Shown here piece after piece: positions 62,927 through 64,000 of a stretch of 64,000 nucleotides of DNA. Within the stretch, counting starts at the first letter, position 1, and every line of letters begins with the position of its first letter. Location: the NCBI RefSeq assembly GCF_003073045.1, contig NC_037590.1:19991708-20055707 (forward strand), written 5' to 3'. The notes below the pieces were generated by a model, which worked only from the letters and a program-made list of their open reading frames with translations, did no database searches and was not told where the DNA came from. This DNA comes from Pomacea canaliculata (lineage: Eukaryota > Mollusca > Gastropoda > Architaenioglossa > Ampullariidae). Made by a program: the position numbers and the translations under genes.

Positions 62927-63591
62927 CTAAAGGCATTAAGAAAAAAATTAAGGTTTTACATTTTTTAACAGTTTTTATTACTGAAGTATTGAAAACATTT
63001 AGATTACGAAATAACAAAAGGAGGGAGATAACCTAATAGTTTTAAACTCGGTATGTTCAGACTTCACTGTGTGGGTATCAAAGAAAGACCTACTGTCTCT
63101 AATTAGCTGGTTGGGGATAGGGGAAGGGTTGGTTAGAAGGGAAACTACCCTTATCATACAATCCCAGAGCAAAGACAGAAACTTTCATCTTCAAACCAGG
63201 TGCTGTATTTAAAAGTAAAATATCCTAAAACTTGTCTTTCCAGTTTGAAAAGTTATCTCCCAGTTCCTACTAGTTAAAAGCTCTACTTTATTGCTAATTC
63301 TAACACAAAGAAATTTATGCCAGAATCCCACTCTTCCCAATTTATTAATAAAGGATTTTCTGGTCAAGTAACAGCATTTCCAAAGTTACAGTTATTAAAA
63401 CAGCAATAAAATATCTTACTCGTTAATGGGATCATAAGGGCGTTGAGCAAAGACAGGGTAATATTCAGCCTTTCGAATGATATGCTGTGTGTCGTAGAGG
63501 AGAAATAAGCCAAAGAGAACCAAACCACCATAGATGCTGATGGAATACAGGCCTGCTCCAACTGCTGTTGTGGGTGGCAAGAAGAATGTAC
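62839..63591 (-). CDS. GHITM: GHITM/TMBIM5 C-terminal two exons (gene continues beyond right edge)
   Basis: Exons 63591-63420 and 62926-62839 join with matching phases (AAC GA|G AGC). The first encodes FFLPPTTAVGAGLYSISIYG, a hydrophobic segment with LFGLFLLYDTQHI, and YDPINE. The second encodes SIGIYLDTLNIFIRIALTL and TGGGSSKRK, then TAA. The YDTQ, YDPIN and IY-DT-NIFIR motifs are those of growth hormone-inducible transmembrane protein, a BAX-inhibitor-motif protein of the inner mitochondrial membrane linked to cristae structure and cation exchange. The N-terminal part lies outside the window. Confidence 0.92.
63420..63591 (-). CDS. GHITM: GHITM penultimate coding exon
   Basis: Acceptor tttcattccag|GTACAT and donor AACGA|gtaaga; 172 nt. 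Contains YGGLVLFGLFLLYDTQHIIR, the last but one membrane segment of the BAX-inhibitor fold. Confidence 0.92.
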
Positions 63592-64000
63592 CTGGAATGA
63601 AAATGTTATGCATACTAGAAATAAAAAATGTAAATTGCAAGTACCAGTAATTGTTAAATGTAATTATTATTTATAGTCCTTTGACTTGCTCTCTTGAGGA
63701 CTACGGGTCATTGAACAATCTTAGTCTTAGAACACAAGAAATTATAATGAAAATACCAAGTACAAGAAAATCACTAATATAAGATAGAAAAACAATGATA
63801 CAAAACACAAGCTGTCAAAGTCAATGCTTTAGGATAAGTATTTTTGAAAGGATCCCTCCTCCATCAGCTCAACCATCATTGTGCTGAAAGGTGTTATATT
63901 TGCCAACATGAATGGGTGCTAAAGCATTTGTTTTTGTCCGAACAATATTTAAAGGAAAAAAAACCAGAAAAAAGGTGTGCTTCACAGTTTAAAATCTTAG

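Overview
The window is animal nuclear DNA: AT-rich intergenic and intronic sequence, short exons with canonical GT-AG splice sites, and many decayed transposons. A retinochrome/RGR-type opsin together with the repeat content points to a lophotrochozoan, most likely a mollusc (inference). I see no bacterial genes, rRNA, CRISPR or operons. Exon models were built by hand from splice sites and reading phase; no transcript was available.

Layout. (1) 1958-14864, plus strand: the 3' half of a QRICH2-like gene (DUF4795 domain), read through eight exons to its stop codon. Its introns are packed with LINE, Tigger, SINE and LTR remains. (2) 21230-21880, minus strand: a coding-like but unidentified segment with one apparent frameshift. 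(3) 23060-25955, minus: a class A, peptide-receptor-like GPCR in three phase-compatible coding exons (about 515 residues). (4) 31460-39357, minus: an opsin with the retinal-binding lysine, in three exons (about 412 codons), carrying an apparent one-base deletion just before the DRY motif. (5) 50359-55787, minus: a complete six-exon opsin of the retinochrome/RGR/peropsin group (327 residues). (6) 62839-63591, minus: the last two coding exons of GHITM (TMBIM5); the rest lies beyond the right edge.

Biology. Two retinal-binding opsins of clearly different type lie on one strand about 11 kb apart. One looks like a receptor-type photopigment. The other resembles the photoisomerase-type opsins that regenerate 11-cis retinal. 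From memory, GHITM is also a close neighbour of RGR on human chromosome 10q23.1, so GHITM beside an RGR/retinochrome-type opsin here may be very old conserved synteny. That link, and the unusual residues of the first opsin (Asp at the 113-equivalent, Cys at 4.50, Asp replacing Asn in NPxxY), are the most interesting points.

The rest is mobile-element debris. There are at least three LINE types, two internally deleted Tigger elements with matching 24-bp termini and TA target duplications, a Tc1-like transposase relic, tRNA-derived SINEs and a solo LTR flanked by TTAA. Several minisatellites are also present.
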